Shown: one piece after another, positions 28,991-38,117 of the stretch | How the letters are laid out: every line of letters starts with the position of its first letter | Position numbering within the stretch: the first letter of the stretch is position 1 | Notes under the pieces: model-generated | The model's input: the letters and a program-made list of their open reading frames with translations, nothing else | The model's database searches: none | Told to the model about the DNA's origin: nothing | Program-made: the position numbers and the translations under genes | Origin: Stenomitos rutilans HA7619-LM2 | GTDB taxonomy: Bacteria; Cyanobacteriota; Cyanobacteriia; Leptolyngbyales; Leptolyngbyaceae | Length of the DNA stretch: 64,000 nucleotides | Direction of reading: 5' to 3' | Assembly (NCBI GenBank): GCA_019358945.1 | Contig: JAHHIE010000004.1 | Span: 124,001 to 188,000 of the forward strand

Positions 28991-30127
28991 ATGGCACTGT
29001 TTGAATCAAGTGCATATTCTTCACTTCAGGTGATGGTGTACACCGATGCAATGGGGATTGGTGGCGCAGAGCTTAGCCTTGGGCATCTTATTGCCAATGT
29101 ATCGAGTGACATTGCTGTAACTGTTGTCGGTGTTTCACCGCAGGTTGTAGACGCGATCGCCGCTCAGCGCCCCTGTACAGAAAGAATTGTGCTGCCTGAA
29201 ACGGGTTTTCAATCATTGGTTGCGCACATTGCAACATTTCATCGATTGAAACCAGAAATTGTCCACTTCAACCTCTGCACACCGTGGGCTTGTGCGATCG
29301 GTCTTGTTGCAGCGCTCTCGTTACCCAACTCACGAGTGGTGCGGGTGGATCAATTACCTTTACGCACTACTGATGCGATCGAACTTTGGCGGACGCGAGC
29401 TTTATCATTGCGTGTGGATGCCCATGTTGCAGTGGGAGACGCATCGGCAAGGCGAATGGAAGACTTTTATGCCCTGGGTCGCCACACGGTTTTATCCGTG
29501 CCAAATGGGGTACCGGAGCCATCCATGCACGAGATAGCAACAACCAGGCAACCCGATGGAACGCTTTTAGTCGGGAGTGTGGGACGGTTGGACGCGATGA
29601 AAGCCCACGATGTTTTATTGAGGGCGATCGCGCAGGTCGAAGACGTGTGGGTTGAAATTTTGGGTGAAGGGGAGCAACGCGCCGCTTTAGAAACACTGGC
29701 TGTTGAGTTGGGCATTGGCGATCGCGTGAGCCTGCCAGGATGGATTGAGCAACCACGCGATCGCTTGCCCAACTATGACCTTTTCGTCTTACCGTCTCGG
29801 TCTGAAGGCTTTCCACTGGCGATCGTTGAAGCCATGTTAGCGGCGCGACCAGTGATTGCTACGCGGGTCGGTAGCATTGCCGAGGCGGTCATTCACGGTG
29901 AAACGGGACTATTGATCGAAAAAAGTGATGTTGATGGATTGGCGGCTGCTCTGCGTTCCTTAAAGGATGATCCTGCCCTGCGCGATCGCTTGGGTCAACG
30001 TGGACGTGATGTGGCAATGGCGGAGTTTACAGCATCACAAATGGCGAAGCGGTATGAAGAGATTTGGCAAAAGGTTTTGTCCATTCCACGATCGCCTCGC
30101 TTATCCATCCCACGCCCCCGTGATTGA
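28991..30127 (+). CDS. Glycosyltransferase family 4
   Basis: 378 residues of GT-B fold. The N-terminal half has MGIGGAELSLGHL, the acceptor-side glycine loop. The C-terminal half has VGSVGRLDAMKAHDVLLRA and the retaining GT4 nucleotide-sugar motif EGFPLAIVEAM, followed by a GETGLLIE segment. The C-terminus is a short Pro/Arg/Ser tail. The gene is the only plus-strand member at the edge of the glycan cluster and faces the minus-strand operon. Sugar specificity cannot be read. Confidence 0.9.
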   Translation: MALFESSAYSSLQVMVYTDAMGIGGAELSLGHLIANVSSDIAVTVVGVSPQVVDAIAAQRPCTERIVLPETGFQSLVAHIATFHRLKPEIVHFNLCTPWACAIGLVAALSLPNSRVVRVDQLPLRTTDAIELWRTRALSLRVDAHVAVGDASARRMEDFYALGRHTVLSVPNGVPEPSMHEIATTRQPDGTLLVGSVGRLDAMKAHDVLLRAIAQVEDVWVEILGEGEQRAALETLAVELGIGDRVSLPGWIEQPRDRLPNYDLFVLPSRSEGFPLAIVEAMLAARPVIATRVGSIAEAVIHGETGLLIEKSDVDGLAAALRSLKDDPALRDRLGQRGRDVAMAEFTASQMAKRYEEIWQKVLSIPRSPRLSIPRPRD

Positions 30128-30145
30128 TGATACCAAGACGAGAAA

Positions 30146-30182
30146 CTGCCAGCATCCATCCAATAAGGGTTGATGCTAGCAG
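30146..30182 (+). terminator. Candidate hairpin terminator after the GT4 gene
   Basis: Stem ctgccagcatc (30146-30156) with gatgctagcag (30172-30182), one mismatch in 11 bp, loop 15 nt. No strong T run follows, so confidence is modest. Confidence 0.35.
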
Positions 30183-30230
30183 GGGTTATAGCTTGCTTGG
30201 AAACTGAGAGTAGTGACAAGTAGAAACGCT

Positions 30231-30437
30231 TTATGGAGCCAAGTGCAGTAGGCGAACGACACTATAGCCAGCGAGATCCCATAGCAGGTATGCGACAAAA
30301 CCAATCATAGCTAGTCGTCCGTTCCACAATTCGGCTTGAGGTGTAAAGCCAAACAAGAAAGCGTTTCGATCTTTGCCGTTATATGCAGGCGCGGTTGTCG
30401 TGGCATCTAAAATTGCTTTTTCAGAGGGTGATTGCAT
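30231..30437 (-). CDS. High light-inducible protein (one-helix LHC-like)
   Basis: 68 residues with the Hlip signature ELWNGRLAMIGFV at about 36-48, whose Glu-Arg pair and Asn bind chlorophyll, in a single transmembrane helix (about 38-58). Family role: binds chlorophyll and carotenoid, protects photosystem II assembly and dissipates energy under high light. It is a hallmark of oxygenic phototrophs and so supports the cyanobacterial assignment. AAGGA precedes the ATG by 9 nt. It sits beyond the end of the glycan operon and is probably transcribed on its own. Confidence 0.92.
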   Translation of the reverse strand: MQSPSEKAILDATTTAPAYNGKDRNAFLFGFTPQAELWNGRLAMIGFVAYLLWDLAGYSVVRLLHLAP

Positions 30438-30585
30438 GAATGTATGTCCTTCAGTTCATGCCATTACTGTAACGATTGATAAAGTATGGCTACTCTGTCG
30501 AAAGGGACAGATCATTCCATTGTCAGCCACGCCCTTCGTAAGAACGATCGAGATGCTGCATAGTAAAGTGCATCACAGTGTTTCA

Positions 30586-31815
30586 CTATTTCACCGCATT
30601 GAATGTGAGCAACGTTGATTGGTAGATCTCTAAATGTGTAGTTGCAATCGCGTCCCATCCCATTGTTTGAACCAAGGAAAGACCTGCCTGACACAGTTGC
30701 TCTCGTTTTGCACGATCGTTCAAAAGCTTGGTAAGCGCGATCGCTAAACCATTCACATCACGGGGAGAAACAAGCGACAGGCAATCATCTAGTTCGCGAT
30801 CGGATGGCTTTGCTTGGGTTGCCACGACAGGTAACGCATGTGCTAGAAGCGCCAATAGTGACCCACTTTTTAGTGTGACCCCATGATTGAATGGAAGTAC
30901 ACCCAAATTGGCACCTGATAAATAATGAGATGCTGTTTCTGCATCCGCATATCCTGTGAAATGCACCGTTGCATCTAGCTCTAAAGTTTCAACTAGCGTA
31001 TGTAATGTCTGCCAATAATGAGTTGCTTGTTCACCGACCAGCGCTAAGCTTTCCACACCTCCAATCAGCAGTAATCGGGCGTGTGGATGCTCCACCAAAA
31101 CTTGTTTGAAAGCCGCTAGCAGCGTCTCTAATCCCTTGACGGGATGTAAAAAACCGAAGAAGGCAATCACGGCCGTATCGTCTGCCCAGCCACAGAGCTG
31201 ACGCAAGCCTTGGTGGGCAGTGATTTTGTCAATCGGCGCAACATCAATATTAGGCGCGATCGCCAGACGATGGATGCGATCGTGAAAGGTTGGCAACCGC
31301 TCATGTAAAGCTTTTTCGGCATCGCCATTGGTCGTGATGATGGCATCGCTAAGGGTCAGCAAAAAGCCATCTTCTCGATCCCACCAGCCGCGTTGCTGTC
31401 CCCATTGCTTCAGCCATTCTAAGAACGATGCTGGCAGCCAACGGGGTTGCCATTCCCACCAGCCGTACTCATGCACGGTGATGACGATCGGCTTACGCCA
31501 ACCCGTTAGCCGCAATAGCAACGGCAGCAAAAAGATCGCCCGTTCAAAACCATAGGTGCCTGCTGCATGCTGGATGTGCAGAATATCTGTGGTCATCTGG
31601 AGCGATCGCACCAGTGGTATGAGTGCTGCCAAGCGCCAATTCTGTACAGCCCCGATAATATCTGACTGACCCGCCGTTTTTGCAGCAGGGTGTGTCGTCA
31701 GCACCGTTGATTGCACACCCACTTTGTCAAGCTGCATGCGGAGGCGATCAGTATAGTGGGCCACACCACAACGGGTCGGCTTATAAGTGCCTGCAATCAG
31801 CGTGACGTGAAACAT
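30586..31815 (-). CDS. Glycosyltransferase family 4 (GT-B)
   Basis: 409 residues. Start MFHVTLIAGTYKPTRCGVAHYT, with the CGVAHYT glycine-acceptor loop typical of GT4 enzymes. Residues 195-260 give IAFFGFLHPVKGLETLLAAF, and the donor-site region GVLPFNHGVTLKSGSLLALL replaces the usual EGFG-E motif, as in the mannosyl-type subgroup. Last of the glycosyltransferase genes in the minus-strand run; 83 bp separates it from the GT9-GT9 fusion upstream. Product role: adds a hexose-type unit to the cluster's glycan (inference). Confidence 0.87.
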   Translation of the reverse strand: MFHVTLIAGTYKPTRCGVAHYTDRLRMQLDKVGVQSTVLTTHPAAKTAGQSDIIGAVQNWRLAALIPLVRSLQMTTDILHIQHAAGTYGFERAIFLLPLLLRLTGWRKPIVITVHEYGWWEWQPRWLPASFLEWLKQWGQQRGWWDREDGFLLTLSDAIITTNGDAEKALHERLPTFHDRIHRLAIAPNIDVAPIDKITAHQGLRQLCGWADDTAVIAFFGFLHPVKGLETLLAAFKQVLVEHPHARLLLIGGVESLALVGEQATHYWQTLHTLVETLELDATVHFTGYADAETASHYLSGANLGVLPFNHGVTLKSGSLLALLAHALPVVATQAKPSDRELDDCLSLVSPRDVNGLAIALTKLLNDRAKREQLCQAGLSLVQTMGWDAIATTHLEIYQSTLLTFNAVK

Positions 31816-31898
31816 AAGGATTACGAGACGGGTGAATCTCTAGAAAGCATACATATTTCCCTTCATTCAGCAACATCGCATAGCAGCCAGCCATACTC

Positions 31899-34802
31899 TT
31901 ATTCGAGGGGCGTGGGGGAGTTAGGCCTCCACATGGCGGGGGCGCGGGGGGAAGTCCCCCGATCAGGACTAGCAACGAAGCTCGATCGTGCGTACACGAT
32001 CGAGGTTTGTAGCAGCGCTAAGCCAGCTTCAACCACCTGCTCCGGTGCAATATCCAAGCATTCCAGATTGAAAGGGCAGGTAAACGCATAGCAGGGGCTA
32101 CAGTCCGTTGGTTGCCGCAGTAGCCGTGCAGCCGTATGACGCGGTTGCCACTGGCATTCGTATTCTGTACCCGCAAACAGAATTACGCTAGGAGTCCGCA
32201 TCGCATCAGCAAGATGCATTGTAGATGTATTATTGCTCACCATCAATCTTGCCTTGTCAATCAGCGCGGCTAGCTCCGCAAGATTAGTCTGCCCAATGAG
32301 GTCGATCACACCTGAACCCAAGTATTCCATTAAAGAAGCACTCTGAGCACGATCGCCAGCAACCCCTGTGACCACAATGCGATAGCCCGTCTGCTGCGCC
32401 AGTTTTTGGGCGGCGATCGCAAAACGCTCCGTCGAGTAATTGCGTGACTGGCAGCTTGTCCAGGGATTGAGCACGATATACGGCTCATGAGGTTTTAATC
32501 CCTGTTCCAGTAGCTTTGCGGCGGCACTGTGTTGAGCAGCGGTAGGTATGTGAATTCCCAAGCTGCGATCGCGTACAGGAAAACCAACCGCTTCGACGAG
32601 GCGCAAATTTCGCTCGACCTGATGCATCGTGTCGAGTCCTGATCTGACCTCGGTTGTGAATACAGAGCCACCCCATTCTTTGGACTGCCCCAATCGCAAG
32701 GGAATGCCTGCCAGATAACACAGATAGCCTGCTGGATGGGGCGTTTGGCTAAAGCTGGTGAAAATAATGGCTGCATCAAACTGGCGATCGCGCAGGGTTT
32801 GGATCAAGGATGCTTCTCGATTGGGATCAAAAGCCAGCTTACCCAAGTCTTGCCACAGTGCACGGCAGGGTAAAACCTCATCCACCCAGGGCAAGAGTGC
32901 AGCGGCCTGTGACCCACCGGGACTTGCCATGAGCGTTAAACGAGCGGTTGGCAGAGCATCTTTAATGGCACGCAGGGCAGGACTAGTCATTAAGACATCG
33001 CCAATGTTGTCCAGGCGCATGACTAGAATGTTGCGGGCGAGTGACCAAGGGGGAGAGAGGGTGTGGGGTGTATGGTGTGGGGCGCGCGGGGAGAGGGGAG
33101 GGGGGAGGGAAGTTTTGAGTTTTGAGTTTTGAGTAGCGCTTTGCGCCGCTACGCTAGAGAGTTTTGAGTTTTGAGTTTTGAGTTCGGAGTCCGGAGTTCG
33201 GAGTTCGGAGTCTGATTGTTTAAGCTCCAGGCTTGGCGGGTTTGGTTTCAAGCTCGATCGTTCAAACTTGGAGGTTACATAGTGGAGTTCTGAGCTTGAC
33301 AGTTCGAGGTTTAAGCTTGGTATTCCGAGTTCTAAGCTTGACAGTTCGAGTGCAGAGGTCGAGTGATGGAGTTCTAAGCTGGAGGGTTCGAGTTCAGAGC
33401 TTGATGGTTTGAGTTTTAAGCTGGGCGTTTCGAGTGCAGAAATAGGATGAGTGAGTTCTGAGGTCAGATGAGTGAGTTCTGAGGTCAGATGAGTGAGTTC
33501 TGAGCTAGGTACACTGAGTTCTGAGGTCAGATGAGTGAGCTCTGAGGTGGGATGGGCTACTTCTGAGCTAGGTGCGCTGAGTTCGGAGATGGGTGCGCTG
33601 AGTTCTGAGGTCAGATGAGTGAGTTCTGAGGTCAGATGAGTGAGTTCTGAGCTAGGATAAGCGACTTCTGAGCTAGGTGGTTTGAGTTTGGAGGTGAGGT
33701 GAGCGACTTCTGAGCTAATTCGTCTAGGTTCGGGGATGGATTGACTCCACTCTGAGCTAAGTGATTCATGTTCAGAGGACGATCGATGACTAGAGGCTGA
33801 AGCTTGTAGAACGGGAGCGGCAGCAGCCAGAACTTGAGCGGGTGAGATATTTTCCAGACAGGTTTGCCAGCGATCGAAGGGACATGCGCCGCTATACCAA
33901 CAGTGCTGTGTGGTGAAGTTGCTGATATTGCGCTCAGGGCAATCGGGATAGCCCTGGAGATTGATATGCGGGGCAGGTTGCCCGTAGCGATCGTGCCAGG
34001 AGGGGCCAAAGAGTGTGATGGTGTGTGTGTGAAGTGCGGCTGCAATCCGGGCAGGGCCGGTGTCCGAGGCAATCACTAACGCGGCGTTTGCCATAAGTCC
34101 CGCCAGTTCTCGCAAGGTACCCTGTGCCCAAACCGTTGCAGTACCGCCGATTTCTTCAGCAATCTGTGTGGACTGTTTTACATCAGCACCAACAGGCACG
34201 ACGATCGTGGCGTTGTAATGTTGCTGCAACGCTTTGCCAACCTGCACAAAGTTTGCTGTTGACCAACGTTTAATCGCCATGCCCGCATCGGGATACAGAA
34301 TCACCAACGGCTGAGCCATACCGTCAAGCTGTTGTCGAGCGGCTTCACGTTCAGCAGGCAGGAGATGAAGCTGTGCGGGTGCAATGTGATCAGGCGTAAT
34401 CAATCCTTCGGCTTGCAGAATGTGCAAGAAGCGATCGCTGACTTTCTCATGCGGCGGTGGCGATCGCCAGAGGTTGGTGATGACTCGCGGCGTATGGCTC
34501 TGCTCAATCAAAGCATCAATGCCGTCATAGGTTGTATCCGACACGATCAAGTCGAAGGGAACGCGTTCGAGCAGGGCTTCAATGACATTACGGGCGGCGT
34601 GAGGCACCTGTTTTTGTTCAGGAGGCATACTTATCACGGTATGGATGAGGGGATCATGCTGAAGGAGTTCTCCCCCCGGTGCAAAGGTTAAAACCGTGAG
34701 TTTTGCCTGGGGATACGCACGTCCCAGTGCCTGGATTGCGGATAGAGCAATCAGCACATCCCCAAGGCCGCCTAGCAACTCAATGAATAAAATCGTTTGC
34801 AC
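31899..34802 (-). CDS. Tandem GT9 (heptosyltransferase-like) fusion with a repeat-derived linker
   Basis: Start placed at the GTG at 34802 behind AGGAGG, 7 bp after the GT2 stop; the frame is open to 34937. 967 residues. Domain A (1-335): FIELLGGLGDVLIALSAIQAL and ASDTGPARIAAALH. Domain B (595-967): VMRLDNIGDVLMTSPALRA and NNTSTMHLADAM, close to the separate GT9 encoded at 35637-36872. Between them (about 336-594) lies a Ser/Leu/Glu/Thr-rich linker of heptad units such as THLTSEL, encoded by 21-bp DNA repeats. Domain B has its own Met595, so independent initiation is conceivable. GT9 enzymes transfer heptose from ADP-heptose. Confidence 0.85.
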   Translation of the reverse strand: MQTILFIELLGGLGDVLIALSAIQALGRAYPQAKLTVLTFAPGGELLQHDPLIHTVISMPPEQKQVPHAARNVIEALLERVPFDLIVSDTTYDGIDALIEQSHTPRVITNLWRSPPPHEKVSDRFLHILQAEGLITPDHIAPAQLHLLPAEREAARQQLDGMAQPLVILYPDAGMAIKRWSTANFVQVGKALQQHYNATIVVPVGADVKQSTQIAEEIGGTATVWAQGTLRELAGLMANAALVIASDTGPARIAAALHTHTITLFGPSWHDRYGQPAPHINLQGYPDCPERNISNFTTQHCWYSGACPFDRWQTCLENISPAQVLAAAAPVLQASASSHRSSSEHESLSSEWSQSIPEPRRISSEVAHLTSKLKPPSSEVAYPSSELTHLTSELTHLTSELSAPISELSAPSSEVAHPTSELTHLTSELSVPSSELTHLTSELTHLTSELTHPISALETPSLKLKPSSSELEPSSLELHHSTSALELSSLELGIPSLNLELSSSELHYVTSKFERSSLKPNPPSLELKQSDSELRTPDSELKTQNSKLSSVAAQSATQNSKLKTSLPPPLSPRAPHHTPHTLSPPWSLARNILVMRLDNIGDVLMTSPALRAIKDALPTARLTLMASPGGSQAAALLPWVDEVLPCRALWQDLGKLAFDPNREASLIQTLRDRQFDAAIIFTSFSQTPHPAGYLCYLAGIPLRLGQSKEWGGSVFTTEVRSGLDTMHQVERNLRLVEAVGFPVRDRSLGIHIPTAAQHSAAAKLLEQGLKPHEPYIVLNPWTSCQSRNYSTERFAIAAQKLAQQTGYRIVVTGVAGDRAQSASLMEYLGSGVIDLIGQTNLAELAALIDKARLMVSNNTSTMHLADAMRTPSVILFAGTEYECQWQPRHTAARLLRQPTDCSPCYAFTCPFNLECLDIAPEQVVEAGLALLQTSIVYARSSFVASPDRGTSPRAPAMWRPNSPTPLE
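33110..33790 (-). repeat. Coding simple-repeat tract inside the GT9-GT9 fusion
   Basis: On the plus strand the tract reads as gagttttgag heptamers (33110-33215), degenerate gagttctaagctt-like units (33215-33450), and near-perfect 21-bp units of the form gagttctgaggtcagatgagt (about 33450-33720). The first part includes gagtagcgctttgcgcc ... ctagagagttttgag, which is homologous in reverse complement to intergenic DNA at about 7799-7880. The tract stays open for the full length on the minus strand. Confidence 0.85.
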
Positions 34803-34809
34803 GCCTTTT

Positions 34810-35640
34810 TCACCTCCTGGAAACCGACTGCACGCTTGACCAGTCGATCGCATGATCGGCCGCCACTGCGCGATCGCGAATGGTTGTTGGCACTTCCTGG
34901 TGATACGCACCGGATGGAATGATACCGCAGCCACCATAGCGTGCCATTAATAGAAGCTGAACCCGTACATCTTCGCCCCCGTGTGCTGGTGGCAGGTCGC
35001 GCCAAAAGTTAAACCCGCCAATGCTGCGAAGTTTTTCCAGGTCGTACAGCACGCAGCCTGCCACCCAGGCAACTTTGTATGTTTGCGGATCAGCCGCCGC
35101 TAACCCTAAGCGCTGCTGCACATGGTAGAGGTTTGCAGCGTTATGCAGTCGCCATCGTTCCCATTGAGGCGTGTCTGGTTTCACCACTTCTGGCTGTACT
35201 GCTCCCTGCCAGAACTCGATCGCCTGCTCGTGAGAGCGCACATCGCAACGAAAGCTCAGTCCATGAGGCGCACTGCCCACAAACCCACAGCCTTCAGTTT
35301 GAATGGTTCTGACTAAATGCTGGGTGAGATTTGCTTCTAGAATTAAATCATCATCCAGATAAAGCACATAGGTCGCTGATGCCTGATCCAGAAGGAACTG
35401 ACGCTGCTCTGCAATCCCCAAACGCGGTAAGTGTTTGTGCAGCACAACCTCATGTCCATGCGCTGCCAGCACTCGCAGCACTGCCTGCACTTCACCCGTT
35501 TCTAACGGATTGGTATCCTCTGTTTGGTCAGAAATAATAATGCGAAAGTTCTGAAACGTCTGAGCAATTAAGCTGGTGAGCGTCACTGCCAGAGCAGTAG
35601 GACGGTTACACGTTGGAATCAACACATCAACAGCGGTCAT
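34810..35640 (-). CDS. Glycosyltransferase family 2
   Basis: 276 residues if started at the ATG at 35640, which overlaps the upstream GT9 stop as ATGA and follows AGAGAGG; an ATG two codons earlier (35646) is also possible. GT-A fold: VDVLIPTCNRPTALAVTLTSL at the N-terminus and the metal-binding DxD in LYLDDDL at about residue 100. HGGEDVRVQLLL carries the late Glu/Asp typical of the catalytic-base region. No membrane helices. Translationally coupled member of the heptose/glycan operon. Confidence 0.88.
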   Translation of the reverse strand: MTAVDVLIPTCNRPTALAVTLTSLIAQTFQNFRIIISDQTEDTNPLETGEVQAVLRVLAAHGHEVVLHKHLPRLGIAEQRQFLLDQASATYVLYLDDDLILEANLTQHLVRTIQTEGCGFVGSAPHGLSFRCDVRSHEQAIEFWQGAVQPEVVKPDTPQWERWRLHNAANLYHVQQRLGLAAADPQTYKVAWVAGCVLYDLEKLRSIGGFNFWRDLPPAHGGEDVRVQLLLMARYGGCGIIPSGAYHQEVPTTIRDRAVAADHAIDWSSVQSVSRR

Positions 35641-36872
35641 CCCCATACCTCTCTTGCTGATGGCCTTGCTGATGGAATGACTGCTGACGGGTACTCCTGA
35701 CCAGAAGCGATCGTCAACGCTGGTTGTGTGAAGACATCTGCCACTGGCTCTAAAGCGATCGCGGATGTATTGCTGTGATCCAACAGTTCACAGGCCGCTT
35801 TGAAGACTGCATCGGGTGTCACCAACTCTAAACAGTGATGATGGCCTTCAGGGCAGAGGCTCTTGTAGCAGAACTTGCACGGCACATCATGAAATAGCAC
35901 GCGACTCGGCACGCCCCAGGGTGTGTGCTGTGGGTTGGTCAACGCATACAGGTCAACCACAGGCGTACCAACAGCCGCCGCAAGATGCGCTGGCCCTGTA
36001 TTATTAGCAATGAGAAGGGGCGCGATCGCCAGCAGCGCAGCCATTTCCGCCAGATCCAGTTTACCCACTAGAGAGAAAGATGCGGCTCCCATCGCTGCTT
36101 GAATGCTTTCGACCAGCGATCGCTCTGGTGCCGTCCCTGTAAACACCACCTGGCAATTGGCATCCATCAACAAACGACGCGCCACAGCCGCAAACCCATC
36201 TGCCGGATACCGCCGTGATAGTGCTGTAGCACCAGGATGAATGACCACCCACGGTTGCTCAATCTCAAGGCCAAGCGTGTGTAGCTGATGAAACACGCGT
36301 TGATAGGTGCTGTCGGGTACTTGCAAGGAAAGACGTTCATCTTCAAGACGACATCCAACTGTTGCGACCAAATCTAACTGGCGGCGTACTTCATGACGAA
36401 TACCGCTGCTGGGTTCGGGATCAAGCACCCAACTAGTGAGAAGTTGATAGGGATTTTCGTGACAGTGAGCCAGCCGCAGTGGAATGTCTGCCAAATAGCA
36501 CATCAGGGCGGACGGCAAAGGGTTTTGACTGAACACCGTAAAAATCACGGCTGCATCAAAATTGCCTTCACGCAACGTTTCAATCATTGCCAATTCAGGG
36601 CCACTGTCTAATCTGGGTGTCGTTGCCTTCATCCAGGGTGGATCGTAGGTCATCACCCGATCGATCTCTGGCACTAACGCCGCTACTTCGGCTCCTGAAC
36701 GGGATGTCAGTAGAGTAATGTGACGATCGCCTGACTGCTTCAATGCTTTGATTGCCGGAGTCGTCATCAACACATCACCGATCGCATCCAGGCGGATACA
36801 CAGAATCCTTTTGGCTTGCTGCCATTGATTCAGTTGATCAGTATCAAGTGCATTTGTGACATGAGACATCAT
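35637..36872 (-). CDS. GT9 heptosyltransferase-like glycosyltransferase
   Basis: 411 residues. N-terminal Rossmann with CIRLDAIGDVLMTTPAIKAL; C-terminal donor-site segment ANNTGPAHLAAAVGTP; a Cys-rich loop near residue 340 (PCKFCYKSLCPEGHHHC) that may bind metal. The last 30 residues are low-complexity. Start ATGATG at 36872 overlaps the kinase stop as ATGA and has GGAGG upstream. Very similar in layout and local sequence to domain B of the fusion at 31899-34802, suggesting duplication. Expected donor is ADP-heptose, in keeping with the adjacent heptose kinase. Confidence 0.88.
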   Translation of the reverse strand: MMSHVTNALDTDQLNQWQQAKRILCIRLDAIGDVLMTTPAIKALKQSGDRHITLLTSRSGAEVAALVPEIDRVMTYDPPWMKATTPRLDSGPELAMIETLREGNFDAAVIFTVFSQNPLPSALMCYLADIPLRLAHCHENPYQLLTSWVLDPEPSSGIRHEVRRQLDLVATVGCRLEDERLSLQVPDSTYQRVFHQLHTLGLEIEQPWVVIHPGATALSRRYPADGFAAVARRLLMDANCQVVFTGTAPERSLVESIQAAMGAASFSLVGKLDLAEMAALLAIAPLLIANNTGPAHLAAAVGTPVVDLYALTNPQHTPWGVPSRVLFHDVPCKFCYKSLCPEGHHHCLELVTPDAVFKAACELLDHSNTSAIALEPVADVFTQPALTIASGQEYPSAVIPSARPSAREVWG

Positions 36873-37942
36873 GCAACCTCCTGTGTTGATGGATTGCCTT
36901 CAGCATCGTTGTTCCACACAGATGTAGGTATCCTGTGCATCATCGGTGTGTTCAGTATTGTCTGTAGTTCCTCAGCAGAACACGTTTCGGTGCCTTCCTT
37001 CGCAATCACCACAGCCGCAGCCGTGACTGCCAGTTCAGCCGCGATCGTCACCGGAGCATGGCTTGCCAATGCCAGTGTCAACGCACTAATGAAGGTATCA
37101 CCCGCACCTGTCGCTTGCCTGCACGTTGTGGGTTTCGCCTGAATCCGCTGTGGTGCTTGCTGTCGCTGCAAAATCACGGCACCCTCGGTATCCAGCGTCA
37201 CAATCACCATGTCGGCTCCGGTCAAGTTTAGGAGTTGTTCACGATGCCGCGCCATAAACTCAAGCCGAGTTTCCACAGCCGTTGTCAATGTTGTTGCTGG
37301 ATCAGCTAACAGGCGACAGGCTTCCTCATAGTTGGGTTTGACCACCGTAGCACCCAGTGATCGATAGCTTGCCAACCGCTTAGAATCGACCACCAGTAAT
37401 TTTGGTGCGGTGGCTTGCAGTGCGGCGATCGCGTCCAGCACACGCGGAGTCAGCAGGCCATAGCTGTAATCCGAAATCACGATCGCATCACAAGATGGAA
37501 CCAGTTTGTGCAGTCGGTCAATGAGTTGCTGTTCCATCTCAAGCGCGATCGCCTCAATGCTGCCCTGATCCAACCGCACAACCATTTGGGACGCTGCCAT
37601 GATGCGTTGTTTCACCAACGTTTGCCGATCGGTCTGCACGAGAAGATCATCTATTTTCACCCCACAGTGTGCTAACGCTTGTCGTAAGCGATCGCCATTC
37701 TCATCTTCCCCAACAACCGAGAGAAAGGACACTTGCGCTCCTAATGCGCGAAGATTAACCGCAACATTCGCCGCTCCACCCGGAACATCCCGGCGATCGC
37801 TCAACGTCACCACCGGAACAGGTGCTTCCTGACACAGGCGATCAGCACTACCCATCAAGTAGCTATCCAGCATCGCTTCACCCAGCACCACCACACGGCG
37901 ATCGGTAAAAGAATGAACTAAGGCAGGCAGAGTCATTTCCAT
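36869..37942 (-). CDS. D-glycero-beta-D-manno-heptose-7-phosphate kinase-like PfkB kinase (HldE N-terminal domain type)
   Basis: 357 residues of ribokinase fold. Start region VVVLGEAMLDSYLMGSADRL matches HldE/RfaE domain I. PfkB signature 1 is GGAANVAVNLRALGAQVSFL; signature 2 with catalytic Asp is ATGAGDTFISALTLAL. The C-terminal cytidylyltransferase-like domain II of bifunctional HldE is absent, and no free-standing copy is in this window. Reaction: heptose 7-phosphate to heptose 1,7-bisphosphate, the substrate of the nearby GmhB. It overlaps the downstream GT9 by ATGA; a MITE-like element lies 25 bp upstream of its start. Confidence 0.88.
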   Translation of the reverse strand: MEMTLPALVHSFTDRRVVVLGEAMLDSYLMGSADRLCQEAPVPVVTLSDRRDVPGGAANVAVNLRALGAQVSFLSVVGEDENGDRLRQALAHCGVKIDDLLVQTDRQTLVKQRIMAASQMVVRLDQGSIEAIALEMEQQLIDRLHKLVPSCDAIVISDYSYGLLTPRVLDAIAALQATAPKLLVVDSKRLASYRSLGATVVKPNYEEACRLLADPATTLTTAVETRLEFMARHREQLLNLTGADMVIVTLDTEGAVILQRQQAPQRIQAKPTTCRQATGAGDTFISALTLALASHAPVTIAAELAVTAAAVVIAKEGTETCSAEELQTILNTPMMHRIPTSVWNNDAEGNPSTQEVA

Positions 37943-37967
37943 GAAAGCTTTTTTAGTTGTTAGTTGT

Positions 37968-38076
37968 AGGACTTACGCAAATTCTCGCAAAACTAGCCCC
38001 CAACCCCCAAACTGGAGGCACAAGGACTCAAAGTACCCCAGGATTGGGGGATTCAGGGAGCGACTGCGTAAGTCCT
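37968..38076. mobile_element. MITE-like element, AGGACTTACGCA family (best-preserved copy)
   Basis: Perfect 12-bp terminal inverted repeats aggacttacgca (37968-37979) and tgcgtaagtcct (38065-38076) around a core of C-run/G-run palindromic modules. 109 bp, no coding capacity. It sits in the gap between the heptose kinase and the phosphatase genes, directly upstream of the kinase start, so it separates two parts of the operon and may carry or disrupt transcription signals. Confidence 0.7.
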
Positions 38077-38117
38077 AAGTCGTTAGTTTTTAACTCCGAG
38101 CATGATATTCGTGGTCA

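Noticed and set aside
33400-33720. Possible CRISPR array from regularly spaced short repeats
   Set aside because: The units are contiguous 21-bp tandem repeats without unique spacers and lie within an open reading frame.
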